A stretch of DNA of 64,000 nt. Origin: Verrucomicrobiota bacterium. GTDB lineage: Bacteria; Verrucomicrobiota; Verrucomicrobiia; Limisphaerales; Pedosphaeraceae. The stretch spans positions 89,506-153,505 of the forward strand of contig JAJPHR010000009.1 in NCBI GenBank assembly GCA_021325145.1. The letters run 5' to 3'. The translations under genes and the position numbers were made by a program. This document shows positions 34,012-43,178 of this stretch, piece after piece. Each line of letters starts with the position of its first letter. Within the stretch, counting starts at the first letter, position 1. Below the pieces are notes generated by a model. The model was not told the origin of the DNA, did not search any database, and worked only from the letters and a program-made list of their open reading frames with translations.

Positions 34012-34449
34012 ATGCAAATCAGCCCTATTCTTCTCGTTGAAGACCGTCCTGACGACGTGTTCCTCCTTCACTCTCTGCTCGAACGGTGGGGAGCCACCAG
34101 TTCCCTCCACGTAGTGCAGGATGGCGAGCGGGCCATCGAATATCTCAGCGGCACGGGCGTTTATGCCGACCGCGAGCTGCATCCTTTTCCCAAGCTCGTG
34201 CTGCTGGATCTGCACTTGCCCAGAGTTTCCGGACAGGAAGTGCTCGCTTGGATTCGCGGCCGGTATCATCCTACACAACTGCCTGTGGTCACCCTCAGCG
34301 GATCCAACTATTACTTGAAAATCGTCGAGCTTTTCAACCTCGGCGCGGACCATTATGTCGTGAAGAGCGCCTCGCCCGATCGGCTGCACACCGCACTGGC
34401 TGGCTTCAATTCGTCCGCACACCAGACCGCCAATGGGCCGTCTGTGTGA
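34012..34449 (+). CDS. Single-domain response regulator (receiver only)
   Basis: 145 residues from ATG 34012. The receiver-domain residues are present: acidic pocket E10-D11 with D14-D15, phospho-acceptor D66 (LLDLHLP), S96 (TLSGS) and K118 (YVVKS). There is no DNA-binding output domain, as in Rcp1-like or CheY-like regulators that pass a signal by protein contact. The loop between D66 and S96 carries LPRVSGQEVLAWIRGRYH, typical of the Rcp1 group paired with phytochrome or hybrid kinases. No histidine kinase is adjacent, so the partner is elsewhere. A good promoter lies upstream. Confidence 0.92.
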   Translation: MQISPILLVEDRPDDVFLLHSLLERWGATSSLHVVQDGERAIEYLSGTGVYADRELHPFPKLVLLDLHLPRVSGQEVLAWIRGRYHPTQLPVVTLSGSNYYLKIVELFNLGADHYVVKSASPDRLHTALAGFNSSAHQTANGPSV

Positions 34450-34493
34450 GCACAGTATCGTTGAGGTGATCTTCACACGGCCCTGTCCACAAC

Positions 34494-34521
34494 CCCGCCG
34501 TAGCTGGCAAGCGAAGGCGGG
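34494..34521. repeat. Hairpin of the GTAGCT...AGCGAAGG family
   Basis: CCCGCC, then GTAGCTGGCAAGCGAA, then GGCGGG. Related sequences (GTAGCTTCCGAGCGAAGGACGG) occur near 27648-27670. It lies between the response regulator and the HAF-repeat gene. Confidence 0.65.
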
Positions 34522-34628
34522 TTGAGGCTTGGTGGTTGGTGTCTTCACAAACATGTGCCATGAAACGCACAGTTGTCGCGGAAATGGGGTCGCATTAGCA
34601 TTTGGGTGATTCACTCAGACGCGAATTT

Positions 34629-35939
34629 ATGAAGAGCCGCCGCCAGACAGTCCTTCACGAAATCGGTTTCAGAGTTGTGCTTTGTGCATCAGCATTAGCA
34701 CTGGCCCTGGCAGCTTCCAGCGCATCGGCAGGGCAAGGCCTTTACTCGATCACCGACCTGGGCACTCTTGGTGGTTCACAAAGCGCCGCCTACGGCATCA
34801 ACAACGCCGGGCAGGCGGTGGGATCGGCCGACGTCACCACCACGAGCCCCATTTCCAAACACGCATTCCTATATACCAACGGAGTAATGACTGATCTTGG
34901 CGTGCTGGGCACGTATACCTCCGTGCAGGGGACGGTCAGCGTGAGCGAAGCGGACGGAATCAACAGCACAGGCCAGATTGTCGGGTTCTCTTATAACAGC
35001 AGCGGCGCCATTCATGCTTTTCTTTACGATCAAGGACAAATGAATGACCTGGGTGTGTTGGCCATTGCCCAGCAGTCCAAGGCTGACTTTATCAACGACA
35101 GCGGCCAGATCGTCGGTTGGTCAGTGCCCGCAGGGCCGCAACATGCCTTTCTGTATGACGGCGCAAACATGAATGATTTGGGCACGTTGGGCGGCACGGC
35201 GAGTTTTGCCTACGGCATCAATAACTCCGGCCAGATCGTGGGGGATTCCTGGACCAACACCAGCGCGTTGTCGGATATCGCTTTCATTTACAGCAACGGA
35301 GTGATGACCGCGCTCGGCAGCCTGGGCAACTTGCCCGCGATCCAGGCGCTGGCCATCAACGACAGCGGCCAGATCGCCGGATATGCGGGCGGGGTTGATA
35401 CCGGCGGCCCAACTGTCAAACACGGTTTTCTCTACAGTGGCGGAACGATGACCGATCTTGGAAATCTCGGTGGGTATTATACAAACGTCGTGCCGAGCGC
35501 CATCAATAACAGCGGCCAGATCGTAGGCGGGATTAGCGGCTACCAAACCGCGGCACATGCCTTCCTTTACAGCGGCGGAACCATGAGCGACTTGAACAAT
35601 CTTGTTGATCCCGGATCGGGTTGGACCCTCACTCGCGCCACGGGCATCAACAACAATGGGCAAATCGTCGGCATCGGTACCAACCCATCCTTCCGCTCGC
35701 ATGGTTTCCTCCTGACGCCGCGGCCCGCTTTACGAAACCTGCGGCTGAGCGGCGGGCAGGCGCAGTTCGACTTGTCGGGCATGACTGGTGTGACCTATCG
35801 CGTCGAATATGCATTGTCGCTGCCGACGACGAACTGGCTCGTGCTCACCAATTTGTCCATGTCGGCCTCACCGGTGCAGATCATGGACACGACGAACACC
35901 AGGACTGGGGAGCGCTTCTATCGAGCGGTTCAGCCTTAA
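34629..35939 (+). CDS. Secreted HAF-repeat protein
   Basis: 436 residues from ATG 34629 with a signal peptide (LCASALALALAASSASAG). About six to seven repeats of the HAF type follow, each about 45-60 residues with HAFLY, G-MxDLG-LGG and INxSGQIVG. Such repeats form beta-propeller-like extracellular proteins of unknown role. The last 80 residues are a different beta domain (YRVEYALSLPTTNW ... RFYRAVQP), related to the C-terminus of the lysyl-oxidase protein at 23485. A TTG at 34602 would add nine residues. The gene lies 180 bp after the response regulator. Confidence 0.88.
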   Translation: MKSRRQTVLHEIGFRVVLCASALALALAASSASAGQGLYSITDLGTLGGSQSAAYGINNAGQAVGSADVTTTSPISKHAFLYTNGVMTDLGVLGTYTSVQGTVSVSEADGINSTGQIVGFSYNSSGAIHAFLYDQGQMNDLGVLAIAQQSKADFINDSGQIVGWSVPAGPQHAFLYDGANMNDLGTLGGTASFAYGINNSGQIVGDSWTNTSALSDIAFIYSNGVMTALGSLGNLPAIQALAINDSGQIAGYAGGVDTGGPTVKHGFLYSGGTMTDLGNLGGYYTNVVPSAINNSGQIVGGISGYQTAAHAFLYSGGTMSDLNNLVDPGSGWTLTRATGINNNGQIVGIGTNPSFRSHGFLLTPRPALRNLRLSGGQAQFDLSGMTGVTYRVEYALSLPTTNWLVLTNLSMSASPVQIMDTTNTRTGERFYRAVQP

Positions 35940-35956
35940 TGGGTCGACCGATTTCG

Positions 35957-37831
35957 TTACTTGAACAAATTCGGAAGGAACGTGGTCAAGGGCGGGAAAT
36001 AAGTGATGAGGAGCACGCCGATGAGCAGCACGAGAAGCATCGGCAGGACAGCGCGGGTGACTTCGATCATGGGTTTGTTGAAGCGGTAGGAAGAGAGGAG
36101 AAGATTAAGACCGACGGGCGGCGCGAGAAAACCAAGTTCCATGTTGGCGAGAAAAATAATGCCGAGATGGACGGGATCGAGTCCAAAGGCCACGCCGATG
36201 GGCACCAGCAGCGGCACGACTACCACAATGGCGGCGTAAATTTCCACGAGGCCGCCAATGAGGATCAGCACAACATTCATCCCGAGCAGGAACAGCCACT
36301 TCGATTTGATCGTGGTGGTGGACCATTGCACCAGTTGGCCGGGAATTTGGGCATCGACGAGGTAATGGGTGAATCCGAGCGCCACGCCCAGGATCAACAA
36401 AACGCCTCCGACGAGCAGGCCGCACTCGGTAATCACGCGCGGCAGATCCTTGAACGGGCGCAGGTCGCGATGAATTACGGTCGCGACCAGCAGGGCGTAG
36501 GTGGCGGTGACAGCGGCGGCTTCGACCGTCGTGGGCACGGAAAAGAGCGAAACGATGGCGACCACCGGAATCAGCATTTCCCATTTGGCGGCCCAAAGCG
36601 CTGCCCCGGCTTCGCGCCAGGTGAAGGTCGCGCGCGCAGCGGCGTCCTTGGGCCCGCGGCGGATGCCCCACCACGCGGTCAGGATGACCAGCAGAATTCC
36701 CGGCCCGATGCCGCCCAGGAACATTTGTTTGATGGTCAAGTCGGCGTGCGCGCTGTTGTTCGCAACGATGGCGTACAGGATGAGCGGCAGGCACGGCGGG
36801 AAAAGCATCCCGAGGGAACCTGCGCCGGTGAGCAGGCCCAAGGCATTGCGTTCGGAATACCGGGCCGCGAGCAGCACGGGCATGAGCACGCCTCCCAACG
36901 CAAGAATAGTTACGCCGGAAGCCCCGGTAAACGAAGTGAAGAAGGCGCAGACCAGCGCGGTAACAATCGCCGGGCCGCCGCGGAACTGTCCGACCAGCGC
37001 CTGGAACACGCGCACCAGCCGTTTGGACGCGCCGCCTTCGGCGAGGAAATAACCCGCCAGCGTGAAGATGGGAATGCTGGGCAGCATGTCATTGGTCGTG
37101 AGGCTGTAGTGCTTGAGCGGAACGGATTCCACCGGCAAACCGTTGGCCCAAAACAAAATCAGCGCCGCGCCGCCCAGCGCGGTGAAGACCGGCGCGCCGA
37201 GCAAGGTAGCCAGCGCCAATGCCACCAAAGCCGGAATCATCCACCGCTCCGGTGAACCGGACGCCAAATGAACGAGGCTCAACACAACCACACCGAGCCC
37301 GAGCGTGAGCAGACGCCCGCCCCATTTTTCCGAGGCGCGCCAGACCAACCGCAACGCCACGAGGCCGAAACCGAACGGCAGGACGAGTTGAATGACCCAG
37401 ACTGGAATGCCATACACGAGGATTTTTCCGAGCGGCCTTACTTCTTCAACATAGCGGACACTGGCGAGGCAGAGAAAAAAACTGATGGCCGCGGCAAAAC
37501 CGCTGCTGAAAATTTGCGCTGCCGTCTTCACCTTGCCTTTGAGGAGCGTCTGCGCCGGTGAGAGCGCGAGCAACCGTCCCTCACGGGCGGCGATTGCGCC
37601 GCCGAACATCCCCACGATCAATGTCAGATGCTGAACGATCGTGCTGGAACCGGAAATCCCGGTTTTGAAGAGCGAACGCAATAGGATCTCGATCACCGGC
37701 AGCAGCATCATGGCGGTGAGAGGAATGATCAGCAGGAAATTCTCCGCTTGCCGCAGGACCCTGAGCCACAGCGGCAGCGATGCGCCCGGATCAAGCCCCA
37801 CTTGATGGCTGACTGCAGGCTCGCCGCTCAT
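35957..37831 (-). CDS. TRAP transporter permease, fused DctQ and DctM
   Basis: 624 residues from ATG 37831, which has GGAG 5 bp upstream; ATG 37855 has no such site. Residues about 20-175 are the small DctQ-type domain (four helices, AENFLLIIPLTAMMLLPVIE, GISGSSTIVQHL). Residues about 190-620 are the 12-helix DctM channel domain with LLTGAGSLGMLFPPCLPLIL and GFLAPPVGLNLLLSSYRFNK. It imports organic acids using a sodium gradient together with DctP. Fusion of Q and M is known in TRAP systems. It is the last gene of the TatT-DctP-DctQM operon, 12 bp after DctP. Confidence 0.92.
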   Translation of the reverse strand: MSGEPAVSHQVGLDPGASLPLWLRVLRQAENFLLIIPLTAMMLLPVIEILLRSLFKTGISGSSTIVQHLTLIVGMFGGAIAAREGRLLALSPAQTLLKGKVKTAAQIFSSGFAAAISFFLCLASVRYVEEVRPLGKILVYGIPVWVIQLVLPFGFGLVALRLVWRASEKWGGRLLTLGLGVVVLSLVHLASGSPERWMIPALVALALATLLGAPVFTALGGAALILFWANGLPVESVPLKHYSLTTNDMLPSIPIFTLAGYFLAEGGASKRLVRVFQALVGQFRGGPAIVTALVCAFFTSFTGASGVTILALGGVLMPVLLAARYSERNALGLLTGAGSLGMLFPPCLPLILYAIVANNSAHADLTIKQMFLGGIGPGILLVILTAWWGIRRGPKDAAARATFTWREAGAALWAAKWEMLIPVVAIVSLFSVPTTVEAAAVTATYALLVATVIHRDLRPFKDLPRVITECGLLVGGVLLILGVALGFTHYLVDAQIPGQLVQWSTTTIKSKWLFLLGMNVVLILIGGLVEIYAAIVVVVPLLVPIGVAFGLDPVHLGIIFLANMELGFLAPPVGLNLLLSSYRFNKPMIEVTRAVLPMLLVLLIGVLLITYFPPLTTFLPNLFK

Positions 37832-37867
37832 GGGATCTCCGAGCGTGGGTGTCATGATTGCGGAAGC

Positions 37868-38908
37868 TTACTTTCCCGCGGCGGCACCCGATGAGCGATA
37901 TTCTTTGATCAAGCGCTGGGATTCGTCGAACACGTCGGGAGGAACGATTTTGCCGCGGATTTGGCCCTGGATTTTTTCAATCATCGCGTGCCACTCCTCG
38001 GCGACCTCCGGCGTCACTTTTTGGACGGTGAGGCCGCGTTTGACCATGGCAGTGACAGCGGCATCGCTTTCGGCGCGCCCGGCGGCCTTCACCTGTTTGC
38101 CGGCTTCAGCGGCAATCTTCAGCATGGCTTCGCGCGCGGCTGCCGGAACGCGATCCCAGGCATCTTTGCGAACGACTGCTGCGCCCACGAGCGGCGCCCA
38201 ATTCAACTCGAGCATATATTTTGCCTGGGTATCCAACTGGCCGGCGAGGGCAAAGAACGGCGGCATCGGAACGGCGTCGATGGTCTTGGACATCAGCCCG
38301 GTCGGGATGCCTGCGGTTTCCAATGCCACCGGGCTGAAGCCGACCGATTTCCAGAGATCATATTGCTGGGCGTTGCCCGCCCACGAAAAGATTTTGAGCT
38401 TCCGCAGATCGTCCGGGTGCAAAACGGGCGTCCGGGTGAAGAAGCGAATCCAGCCTGAATCGCTCCAAAACAACACGAGGTATCCTTTGGCCAGCATCAG
38501 TTTTTCGAGTTGCGGACGCAGGTGTTCGCCGACGTAGTCCACTTCATCGAGGGACCGAAAGGCCATCGGCATGCTCTGCAAGGCAAAAACGTCTCGATCG
38601 ATTTCGGCAAGCCCGACCGACGTCAACAGGCCGGCATCGAGGCTGTGCGTCTGCATCAACTGGACCATGTCCGATTCACCGCCCAACGTGCCGTTCGGGT
38701 AAATGATCAACTTGACCGCGCCGTCCGAAGCTTTCTTCCAGCTTTCCCCCATGGCCTGAAGGTTTTTGTGGTACGAGGTATTGGCGGGGGCAAGCGTTCC
38801 TAATTTCAGGGTGATGGGTTTGTCGGCCGCATGGAGGTTCGTTCGAGTGAGACAAAGTCCAAGCGCCAAAAGGGCAATGGACCAGGTCCGCAGGTTTATC
38901 ATTCGCAT
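37868..38908 (-). CDS. TRAP transporter solute-binding protein (DctP family)
   Basis: 346 residues. Signal peptide to about residue 27 (LTRTNLHAA). The mature start ITLKLGTLAPANTSYHKNLQ and the ligand-site region RTPVLHPDDLRKLKIFSWAG are typical of DctP. The conserved carboxylate-binding Arg is probably the first in FFTRTPV. The usual signature AIDAVPMPP near residue 212 is the TRAP hallmark. The ligand is unknown. It starts 4 bp after the TatT gene and is followed by the fused permease, so the three genes form an operon. Confidence 0.93.
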   Translation of the reverse strand: MRMINLRTWSIALLALGLCLTRTNLHAADKPITLKLGTLAPANTSYHKNLQAMGESWKKASDGAVKLIIYPNGTLGGESDMVQLMQTHSLDAGLLTSVGLAEIDRDVFALQSMPMAFRSLDEVDYVGEHLRPQLEKLMLAKGYLVLFWSDSGWIRFFTRTPVLHPDDLRKLKIFSWAGNAQQYDLWKSVGFSPVALETAGIPTGLMSKTIDAVPMPPFFALAGQLDTQAKYMLELNWAPLVGAAVVRKDAWDRVPAAAREAMLKIAAEAGKQVKAAGRAESDAAVTAMVKRGLTVQKVTPEVAEEWHAMIEKIQGQIRGKIVPPDVFDESQRLIKEYRSSGAAAGK

Positions 38909-38912
38909 AAAG

Positions 38913-39875
38913 CTAATTCTTGCTGTTCAAAAATAATTGGTCCTCGCGCGCCAGCAGCCATTTGGCCCGGCGTTGCATGATGAGGTTTTGCAAGCGCCAC
39001 TCCGGCTTGAGGTCGGGATTGATGGCCAGCGCGCGATTAAGCAACGATTCGAATTGCTTCGCATCCTGCTTTTGCACGCAGACGGCCTCGGCGAGACTCA
39101 CCAGCGGTCCGGCCTGCTGGCCATTCGAGAGCTCCATCGCGCGGTCGAAATGCTTCCGCGCTCGTTCGGCGGGATCGCCAGCGCCGTTCGGACGGCTCAT
39201 TTCGTAGGAGATAAGAAAGGAATGGATTGCTCCGCCACCATAGCTTTCGTCCAGTTCAAGCGCGCGATCAATCAGCGCTTCCACCATGGGCAAGTCGCCG
39301 ATGAGATCGGCGTTGTCCTTGGAGATGGAAATCGCCGAACCCCAGGAAGCGGCCGTCCAGTAGAGCAGGGGAACGTCGGCTTTCTTCGCTATTCGGGCGG
39401 CTGCTTTGGGATTCTCATGCAACGCCTTTTCAAATCCCCGGTGGTTCGCCGCCAGGCCGCGAAGTCCGTAGTTGCGCGCGCGCAGGAAAAGACGGCGGGC
39501 GCGATCGCGCATGGCGATGGCGGCGGCGAGATCATGATCCTCCATTTCGTCGGCGTCCTGCTGCACGAAAGCGAACCCGTATTCCGTGAACCCGCTTGCC
39601 GCGGCAAAGAGCAAGCCCCGGTGTTCAGGGCTTTCCTCCAGCAGGGCTTCCACGAGCTTCAAACTGAACGGAGCGGCGGCCTTGATTAATTCGGGGTCAT
39701 CGTCAGACGCGAATGTTCCGCTGGTGCTCCCCGCCAGGGCGTCACCGAGTTTGTTGACGGCGACGTGCTTGATCGAACACCCGCCGGCGGAAATCGCCAG
39801 CGCGGCGGCAAACGATAAGGAGCGACGCCAACCGCCGTTGGCGCGCGAAACTATGTTTAGTCCAGAACACAACAT
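38913..39875 (-). CDS. TRAP-associated TatT family lipoprotein
   Basis: 320 residues with a lipobox AISAGGC (Cys33), so an outer-membrane or periplasmic lipoprotein. The rest is helical TPR-like sequence including GYGFAF-type blocks and LLYWTAASWGSAISISKD, and matches TatT, the TPR component of the TPAT (TatT-TatP) subclass of TRAP transporters. TatT forms a trimer that binds the solute-binding protein and probably carries hydrophobic ligands. Its presence upstream of DctP suggests that this transporter takes up a hydrophobic substrate. The stop is 4 bp from the DctP start. Confidence 0.9.
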   Translation of the reverse strand: MLCSGLNIVSRANGGWRRSLSFAAALAISAGGCSIKHVAVNKLGDALAGSTSGTFASDDDPELIKAAAPFSLKLVEALLEESPEHRGLLFAAASGFTEYGFAFVQQDADEMEDHDLAAAIAMRDRARRLFLRARNYGLRGLAANHRGFEKALHENPKAAARIAKKADVPLLYWTAASWGSAISISKDNADLIGDLPMVEALIDRALELDESYGGGAIHSFLISYEMSRPNGAGDPAERARKHFDRAMELSNGQQAGPLVSLAEAVCVQKQDAKQFESLLNRALAINPDLKPEWRLQNLIMQRRAKWLLAREDQLFLNSKN

Positions 39876-40046
39876 GTCTTTTGCTCTTCCGAACCTGGAG
39901 ACACTTCAACCACCCCAGTTCGAGTGCCCGGAGACTCTACGCGTCCAAAAGCAAAGTGTTAATCGAAAAATGAGGCACAACAGGCGCATAACGCATGCCG
40001 TGCGATAGAGTCCTACCTCCCGCAGCCAGTGCCTGGTTTCGTAAGC

Positions 40047-40337
40047 TCACAGGCACGGGCCGATTGGGTGGGTAAACACAATAATGAGAAACAGTATAGG
40101 CATTCCGATCGCTAGAATTCCAAGGCCGAGCAAAGCGCCTGCAACGGTCCTCTTCCCAATCGGCTCGCAACGCCGGGAAGCAAGAGCAAGGCCGGCCTCA
40201 AACGCCAGACTGAAAAGAATTCCCAGCCAAATGCCGCTGTCCATTGGGTTCGGGTGAAACAGCCAAATGGAGCCGAGGAATGGCACCACTAAAAAAGCGA
40301 GATACAAATACCAGGGCGTTGGCCGATGGTCGTTCAT
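40047..40337 (-). CDS. Small membrane protein after the B12 radical SAM gene
   Basis: 96 residues, three membrane segments (YLYLAFLVVPFLGSIWLF, GIWLGILFSLAFEAGLALA, VAGALLGLGILAIGMPILFL). Its ATG overlaps the stop of the radical SAM gene (ATGA). Not recognised. The coupling suggests a shared function. Confidence 0.75.
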   Translation of the reverse strand: MNDHRPTPWYLYLAFLVVPFLGSIWLFHPNPMDSGIWLGILFSLAFEAGLALASRRCEPIGKRTVAGALLGLGILAIGMPILFLIIVFTHPIGPCL

Positions 40338-41689
40338 GCCGCCAGCCGTTCGTTTGCTTTTCGAGCCTGGCGTCCAAAATGCGGTGAACTCTTCAACATC
40401 CGTTTGAATTTGCTGCGGCGCTCATTGGTTTCCTCCGTGGAATACAGACGCCTGGCAAGTCCCAGGAAGCCGCTCTGCAATTCGGCCACGCTCATGTTTT
40501 TGGGTATGATGTTAATGTCGAAGAGCGTGCAAAGTTCCCACGCGCGCTCGCGGATCAAACGCCCTTCGTCCCGCAATCGCCGGTAAAGCGGCGTGCCGGG
40601 AAACGCGGTCAGGAACGTGATCTGCACCTCATACAAGCCCGACTCCTTCACAAAGTGGAACACCTCGTCAAACACCTCCGGCGTATCCGCGTCCAATCCC
40701 AGGATGAAACAGCCATTCACCGTGATGCCGTAAGACTGGATTTTTTCGATGGCCGCCCGGTAATGTTCATGCTGACGCAGTTTCCAATTGCCGTTCAAAT
40801 CCATCCTATCCAGGCTGGCGCGGCGTGGGCTTTCGAGCCCAATCAGGACCTGCTGACAGCCGGAATCGCGCATTAACCCAAGCAATTCGTCATCCTGGGC
40901 TACATGGATGTCGGTCTCGGTGAACCAGCGAACCTTTTCTGCCGTCAACTTTCGGAGCAAAGCCTTGCCATGCTCGCGCTGAACGAAACTGTTGTCATCA
41001 GCAAACTCGATGAACGGTCTCGGCCAGATCCGCTTGATGGCCTGGATTTCGGCGATGATTTTTTCCACTGGTTTGAGCTTGTATCGGGAGGTGAGCAGGA
41101 TCGAACTGGCGCAGAACTCGCATCGGTGCGGACAGCCGCGGCTGGTCTGGACGGTGAGGCGGTTGTATTTCTCCGGGTCGAGCAGGTCAAAGCGCGGCAT
41201 GGGCGCGTCGCGCAAGTCGAAAGAGCCGGGCGGCCTCTGCTCGTAATACGGCAGCAGGCCGCCCCGCTCGAAATCGGCGAGCACGCGCGCCCACAGCGGC
41301 TCACCTTCCCCCAGCACCACGCTGGTGCAATGCTCCTTGGCTTCTTCGGCCAGGGCGGAAATGGTCAATCCGCCCATGATGACCGGAATTTTTTTGGATA
41401 GATAAAAATCGCCCACGGCAAAAGCCTCGAAGACCTGCGCGGTAAAAGTGCTGATGGCCACCAGATCGAAATCGCACGGCAGAGCGCCGGCTGTTTTCAG
41501 GTCGGCGATTTCGTGATATTCGACGTCGAATCTGCCCGGGGTCAGTCCGGCGAGCGTCAGGAGCGAGAGGCTGGGCAGTGAGGCAATGATTTTGTTCCGC
41601 TCGACGAAGCCGGGCAGAGTGAGCCCCAGCCGGGTGAGTTCCTCGTTGTGGGCGCGAACGCCACTCATGGCGATGAATCCAATTTTCAT
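40334..41689 (-). CDS. B12-binding domain radical SAM enzyme
   Basis: 451 residues. The N-terminal half (about 1-170) is a Rossmann-type cobalamin-binding region with VIMGGLTISALAEEAKEH and VVLGEGEPLW. The radical SAM motif is C186xxxC190xxC193 (GCPHRCEFC) in RLTVQTSRGCPHRCEFCAS. The later block FILGLDADTPEVFDEV and the end AFPGTPLYRRL fit the BchE/HpnJ-like class, which methylates or rearranges unreactive carbons. No known operon of hopanoid, bacteriochlorophyll or antibiotic type is next to it; the neighbours on both sides are small membrane proteins coupled by 4-bp overlaps. The substrate is unknown and may be a membrane lipid. Confidence 0.88.
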   Translation of the reverse strand: MKIGFIAMSGVRAHNEELTRLGLTLPGFVERNKIIASLPSLSLLTLAGLTPGRFDVEYHEIADLKTAGALPCDFDLVAISTFTAQVFEAFAVGDFYLSKKIPVIMGGLTISALAEEAKEHCTSVVLGEGEPLWARVLADFERGGLLPYYEQRPPGSFDLRDAPMPRFDLLDPEKYNRLTVQTSRGCPHRCEFCASSILLTSRYKLKPVEKIIAEIQAIKRIWPRPFIEFADDNSFVQREHGKALLRKLTAEKVRWFTETDIHVAQDDELLGLMRDSGCQQVLIGLESPRRASLDRMDLNGNWKLRQHEHYRAAIEKIQSYGITVNGCFILGLDADTPEVFDEVFHFVKESGLYEVQITFLTAFPGTPLYRRLRDEGRLIRERAWELCTLFDINIIPKNMSVAELQSGFLGLARRLYSTEETNERRSKFKRMLKSSPHFGRQARKANERLAA

Positions 41690-42081
41690 AATTTAAGCAC
41701 CTCCCAAAAGGTAAGCGTGCCCGCCGCCAGGAGATTGAGCACGGGGACGAGAAACAAGGCGCGGGCCTGCGGCTTGTGCGCCATGATCAGGCAGCAGAGC
41801 GGCATGGAAATCGCGCCGAGGATGAATGCCCACGCGGCCACTTCCACGGCCATGGAACTGCTGGGGAAACTGCGTGCCGTGAAGTAGAACAGGAGATTCA
41901 TCAATGCCAGTCCGAAGAAGGAAATGTGGCCGAGGCGATAGAGCCTGCGTTTATGACTCGCATAGCCGCCCAGCCATTCTTCGCGGTGGAACTTCAAGCC
42001 GAGCAGCGAACCGGAGAGAAACCCGAGCAGAATCCAAAGCCAGGCCAGCAGCAGGTTGAAATGGAGGACGGGCGGGTTCAT
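41686..42081 (-). CDS. Small membrane protein before the B12 radical SAM gene
   Basis: 131 residues, about four membrane segments (LLLAWLWILLGFLSGSLLGL, HISFFGLALMNLLFYF, EVAAWAFILGAISMPLCCLI, LVPVLNLLAAGTLTFWEVL). Not a family I can name. The stop overlaps the start of the radical SAM gene (ATGA). It diverges from the LysR gene at 42224. Confidence 0.78.
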   Translation of the reverse strand: MNPPVLHFNLLLAWLWILLGFLSGSLLGLKFHREEWLGGYASHKRRLYRLGHISFFGLALMNLLFYFTARSFPSSSMAVEVAAWAFILGAISMPLCCLIMAHKPQARALFLVPVLNLLAAGTLTFWEVLKL

Positions 42082-42223
42082 ATTGACCAGCGGGCGGACA
42101 TTTTCTTCAACCCGGGCAACGCGTTCTTGAATTCACCGTGGTGCTCATATCCCAACAAATAACGCAGCTTGCCTCGGGAGCGTTAATCGATAAAACTGGA
42201 CGCATCATCGTTTATTTCGATGT

Positions 42224-43099
42224 ATGAACATTCATCACCTGGAGCTTTTCTATTATGTGGCGCGGCACGGCGGGATCAGCGAGGCGGTGCGCAACATCCC
42301 CTACGGCATTCAGCAACCCGCGGTGAGCGGGCAGATCGCGCAGTTGGAAGATTTTCTGGGCACCACGCTTTTTCACCGCCGGCCGTTCCGGCTGACCCCC
42401 GCCGGGGAAAAGCTCTATGGGTTCATTCAGCCGTTCTTTTCCGGCGTCGATGCCGTGGCGGCTGAATTGCAAGGCGGCGCCACGCGGCAGATCCGCATCG
42501 GTTCGTCGGATATTGTGTTGCGGGACCATCTGCCGGAGTTGCTGCTGAGCACGCGAAAAAAATTTCCGCATCTGAAGCTGACGCTGCGCGAGGGCTATCA
42601 GCCGGAGTTGGAAACGATGCTGCAAAACCAGGAGATCGACCTGGCGGTGACGGTGCTCGAAAAGAAAATCCCGCCCGGAATGCAATCGCGCGCCATGCTG
42701 GAACTGCCGCTCGCCCTGCTGGTGCCGGAGGACAGTCCGTTCCGCGGCGCTGATGAACTGTGGAAACGCGACCCCATCGAAGAAGCGCTGATCTGTCTTC
42801 CGGCGAGCGAGGTGATTTGCAAACATTTTCAGCAGGGACTGCAAAAGTTGGGCATTGATTGGTTTCCGCGGATCGAGGTCAGCTCGGTGGATTTGATCGA
42901 AGCATACGTTTCCAACGGATTTGGCATTGGTCTGACGGTGTCTATTCCCAAGACAAAAATGTCCCCAAAAGTCCGGGCCTTGCCGCTGCCGGGTTTCACT
43001 CCCGTGAGCCTGGGTGTCTTATGGCAAGGCAAGCCATCCCCTGTAATGCAACTGCTTTTGGACGAATTTCAAAAACGGGCGCAAGAGTTGCAGGCGTAA
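42224..43099 (+). CDS. LysR-family transcriptional regulator
   Basis: 291 residues. The N-terminal winged helix-turn-helix (about 3-62) reads HHLELFYYVARHGGISEAVR then QPAVSGQIAQLEDFLGTTLF, the LysR signature. The effector domain (about 90-285) has the two-lobed periplasmic-binding-like fold. No effector can be assigned. It diverges from the radical SAM unit at 41686, so that operon could be its target. It is also 80 bp upstream of pilM on the same strand. Confidence 0.93.
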   Translation: MNIHHLELFYYVARHGGISEAVRNIPYGIQQPAVSGQIAQLEDFLGTTLFHRRPFRLTPAGEKLYGFIQPFFSGVDAVAAELQGGATRQIRIGSSDIVLRDHLPELLLSTRKKFPHLKLTLREGYQPELETMLQNQEIDLAVTVLEKKIPPGMQSRAMLELPLALLVPEDSPFRGADELWKRDPIEEALICLPASEVICKHFQQGLQKLGIDWFPRIEVSSVDLIEAYVSNGFGIGLTVSIPKTKMSPKVRALPLPGFTPVSLGVLWQGKPSPVMQLLLDEFQKRAQELQA

Positions 43100-43178
43100 G
43101 CAGTTAGGATTCGTTTTCTGGTCGAAGTGGCAAAGGAGTTGCTGCGTTGAACTCGCAACGTAGTGCAACAACGACATT

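Noticed and set aside
35621..37255. 544-residue plus-strand open frame
   Set aside because: It lies antisense to the TRAP permease gene; its composition (many Arg, Gly, Glu, Gln, His) is typical of the shadow of a GC-rich membrane-protein gene and no family motif is present.
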